From Urechis unicinctus (Eukaryota; Annelida; Polychaeta; Xenopneusta; Urechidae): a DNA stretch of 64,000 bases. The notes beneath the pieces are model-generated. The model did not search any database and was not told the origin of the DNA. It worked only from the letters and a program-made list of their open reading frames with translations. The first letter of the stretch is position 1. Every line of letters starts with the position of its first letter. The stretch lies in assembly GCA_034190875.2 (NCBI GenBank), contig CM067358.1, forward strand, positions 46,913,827 through 46,977,826, in the 5' to 3' direction. The translations under genes were made by a program, and so were the position numbers. Shown piece by piece: positions 52,130-64,000 of the stretch.

Positions 52130-54030
52130 ATGATGATGATATACCATTTCGAAATTGTCAATTGTAATTATTATGAACCAGAGCAATTTTTAAACAGTGT
52201 TAAAAATAAGAAACATGGACTGTCTTATTTTAACATTAACTTCAGAGGTCTATCATTCTACTGGAATCAGTTCACTGAATTGTTAGCCGGTCTAATCACT
52301 GGCGAATTCTCTTTTGACGTTATAGGATCGTCGATTATAGAGATATTTAACATCGACCACGATAAACACGAGTAGGCAGTGTTAGAGAGAGAATAGGGCT
52401 ATTTATTAAGGACAGTATTGAGTTTCGTGTGAGAAATGACTTGTCAGTATCTATACCCCATGCTACTGAGTACCAAACAAAGCTGAAATTTACATGTATA
52501 CTTGGTATAGTCTATTGCCCCAACACAACACCTAATGCTGATATTGATGCTTTTACAAAGGAACTTTTGAATGCTTTAGATAACGTTAGCAATGAAAGTA
52601 AGAAATGCATTATAATAGGGGGACATGAATGTGGATTTATTGAGGTGGAAGTCTCAAGGTAAAGCGAGCAACTATCTTGAAAATATTTATTCGCATGGTT
52701 TTGTACCCAAGATAACCAAACCCATTAGATTAACTCCAACATCAGCCACCCTGATAGACCACATATACAGCAATGACTAAACACCATCATCTTCCGGAAT
52801 TATTGTGACTTTTTATTATTCTCATACAAGCAAACATTAAACACAAACTAAACACACAACAACTTCTAGAGAGTTTACCCAAACACATATTAACAATTTC
52901 ATAGAAAATTTACGCTCCACAGTTTTTACTGATTCCGAGAATTGCGAATGTCCAAATATCGCATGCAATATATTGAGCAGAAAGTACACAACATTATTCA
53001 AACATTTTTTTCATTAATGTCGCGTCAAAAGAATACGAAACAAAAATTATTCAAAAAGATGAAAACAAAACTCAAACCAACACTGACATGTACAAAACAT
53101 ACAATAGTATTTTCACTAAATTAAAACGTAAGCAAAAAACTAAATATTACAGCGACCAAATAGAAGTGCACAAAACAAATATGAAAGAAACTTGGAATGT
53201 AACCAACAGTGCCTTAGGGCGATAACGAAAAGCAAATAATCCGCCGCAGAATGTTACTGTAAATAATGTACAAATAGATAATAAACAAAAAACAGCCGAT
53301 GAATCTAACAATTATTTTATAGATATAAGTAACACAATAGTTCGTGATTTACCTCGCACATTCTTCCTACCTAACTACATCTATTCAAAACAGTATTTTA
53401 CTAGAAGAAGTACCGGAGGAAGAAATCTTTGAGATAGTTCAAAAGCTTAAATCAACGACAAGCTATGGACATGAAGATAGCGACACAAAACATTAAAATT
53501 ATCTATACCATAGATTCTTTCCCCATTAAAATACATATTTAACCAATCACTGATGATGGAATTGTTCCAGAACAATTAAAACTAGCAAAAGTAATACCTA
53601 TTCATAAAAAAGAAGACCCACACTTACTAAACAATAACCGCCTAATTAGTTTAATGCCAAGTTTTTCAAAAATACTGGAAAAAATTTTCTATAATAGGTT
53701 TTCAGACTTTTTTTCCAAATATTCCGTACTGTCCCATCATCAGTATGGATTTCAGAAAAACAATTCAACCATGCACTCGATCCTACATTTACAATTTACG
53801 CCCAATCACTGCGCAATCTTTATTTTACTTTAATCCATCCACATCTCTCTTATGGTATATTATTTTGAGGTAACGCCAAACAGAACGTTCCCAAACGCAC
53901 TAATATTTTACAAAAAAGAGCGATTAGGTATGTAACCAAATCGTCCTAAAACAGCCACACCTCATCACTCTTCAAAACAATTTTATCTTAAAATTAAATG
54001 ATTTATACGAGTAGTTATCTTATGACGCCC
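52130..54030 (+). pseudogene. Retrotransposon ORF2 relic (APE endonuclease and reverse transcriptase, internally deleted)
   Basis: The endonuclease region is visible as HGLSYFNINFRGLSFYWNQF and FDVIGSS (52,190-52,340), ILGIVYCPNTTPNADIDAF (about 52,500), GDMNVDLLRW in another frame (about 52,620), and TPTSATLIDHIYSND (about 52,735). RT parts are VIPIHKKEDPHLLNNNRLIS and HHQYGFQKNNSTMHSILHLQ (about 53,590-53,795). Then the text jumps to the C-terminal LIHPHLSYGILFWGN and LQKRAIRYVTKSS (53,830-53,945), so the catalytic core with the FADD-type box is missing. At least four frame changes and several stops are present. Confidence 0.75.
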
Positions 54031-54620
54031 CTCTCTTTTTTAAACACCTATCTATATCAGTCAGACATAAATACTTCTCACAATACCAGGAAAGTCAGCC
54101 TCATGGTCATCCCTCTTCACACAGCTAAATCAATAAACGCATTACCTCCATATCAATTTCCCAAAAAAATTGAATAAATGGTCTACACAATTAATTGTTG
54201 TTAGTTCAATATCGCACACAAAACATCTAAATATTTCATGTACTATCCTCTAACTAGAGTCATATGCCTATTCACTTATTTTGAACTGTTTTTGTGTTTA
54301 TATATGTGTACAAATATGTAATATATCTTTCATATATGTATTTCTAAAAGATGTTTATTGTTACACTACATATGAACAGATCTTGAAACATTGATATATT
54401 GATATGAAAATGTGGTCTATATTTGTTTGGTTTTATTTACCTGTCCTCACTCAATTTTGCTTTTAATTTTTATTGTAAGCAACATCAATGTCATCTCCGT
54501 TACATGCGCCGTTCTGGGACAATGGGAAGAGGGCAATCACTGGCTACATTGTGCCCATCTCTTGACACAATCTGATTGATTAAATAATATAGAATTTTTT
54601 ATTAATTTTTTTAAAAATAA

Positions 54621-54643
54621 TCTTCTTCTTCTTCTTCTTCTTC
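54621..54643. repeat. (CTT)n microsatellite at the retrotransposon 3' end
   Basis: Seven CTT units plus a partial one, next to an A/T-rich run. It probably marks the 3' terminus of the element. Confidence 0.85.
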
Positions 54644-54719
54644 AAAATGTAAAGCTCGATGCATTTATCTAGGTTAACAAACATCACTAGTTTCAACTCC
54701 TCACACTCGCGGCTTCATT

Positions 54720-54974
54720 ATATATATAGTGAATCATGTATGTTGTATGTATGCTGTATCCTTTACGCAGCTTTAGTCGTTTTATGTAGAAAATTATGAT
54801 TTCGTGTCTGCATAAAAATGTTATGGATTATTTCGTCGTATTTTGTTAAGAACGGTAATAAACGACACTGGGGTAGGGACAGTAACAGTGACACAATAAC
54901 CAGTGTAACCCACCACCGCGATTGATTATATCTCTACTAGCCGACGACCCAATTAAGTGGCTGTCGAAGGGTTT
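54720..54974 (-). repeat. Inverted fragment of block A
   Basis: The reverse complement matches A1 about 1,100-1,345 and A2 35,540-35,785, including the tctacataaaacgactaaag and gtttattac runs. In details such as gccacttaattg it is closer to A2. It ends at tttacat, where block B begins. Confidence 0.85.

Positions 54975-64000
<9,026 letters not shown>

Larger units (their letters stand above)
50960..54643 (+). mobile_element. Degraded non-LTR retrotransposon (APE endonuclease/RT type, Jockey/CR1-like)
   Basis: Order on the plus strand: a GC-richer leader (about 50,960-51,140), an ORF1 relic, an ORF2 relic with endonuclease and reverse transcriptase pieces, a 3' UTR, and a (CTT)n tail at 54,621-54,643. 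There are multiple stops and frameshifts and an internal deletion in the RT, so it cannot move. The clade call is from the order of domains and residue patterns only. It separates A2 from the inverted A fragment. I could not identify target duplications. Confidence 0.8.

Overview
The window is eukaryotic, AT-rich, gene-poor nuclear DNA. The only convincing gene has GT-AG introns. The other protein traces are decayed fragments of families that are multicopy in marine invertebrates: a THAP domain, a P2RX7 C-terminal-like domain, an APE/RT non-LTR retrotransposon, and a PIN-like protein with a Cys-rich tail. I infer an invertebrate metazoan and cannot name the phylum. There are no operons, Shine-Dalgarno sites, tRNAs, rRNAs or CRISPR arrays.

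The window is mainly a mosaic of multi-kilobase repeats. Block A occurs as A1 (1 to about 9,765) and A2 (about 34,765 to 50,155) in the same orientation, with many presence/absence segments. A1 carries a 1.8 kb stretch with a broken PIN-like/Cys-rich protein gene (minus strand, about 6,950-8,170). A2 carries a 1,515 bp non-autonomous Harbinger-type element (36,230-37,744) whose empty site survives in A1, a 3.5 kb stretch of AT microsatellites with a relic P-loop ATPase, and a 2.36 kb tandem duplication (44,729-49,439). A short inverted piece of A lies at 54,720-54,974.

Block B is a unit of about 3.95 kb. It is tandemly arrayed at the right end (B2, B3, and B4 running off the window), with a long (TA)n tract closing each complete unit. 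An older inverted copy, B1, lies at 27,665-31,010. The 3' part of B2 is almost identical to B3 while its 5' part is clearly diverged, which gives a sharp identity step near 56,290. A third, very diverged family, C, is seen near 20,590-20,900, 25,970-27,180 and 31,600-31,960.

The one intact gene is at 22,589-23,915 (plus). Its three exons splice in phase to a 190-residue protein related to the P2RX7 C-terminal (ballast) domain family. Convergent to it on the minus strand is a THAP-domain exon (24,443-24,770) that has lost its zinc-binding His and carries a frameshift.

A degraded non-LTR retrotransposon (about 50,960-54,643) separates A2 from the inverted A fragment and the B array. Long stretches (10,200-20,580; 32,660-34,740; much of 39,720-42,230) show no recognisable gene.
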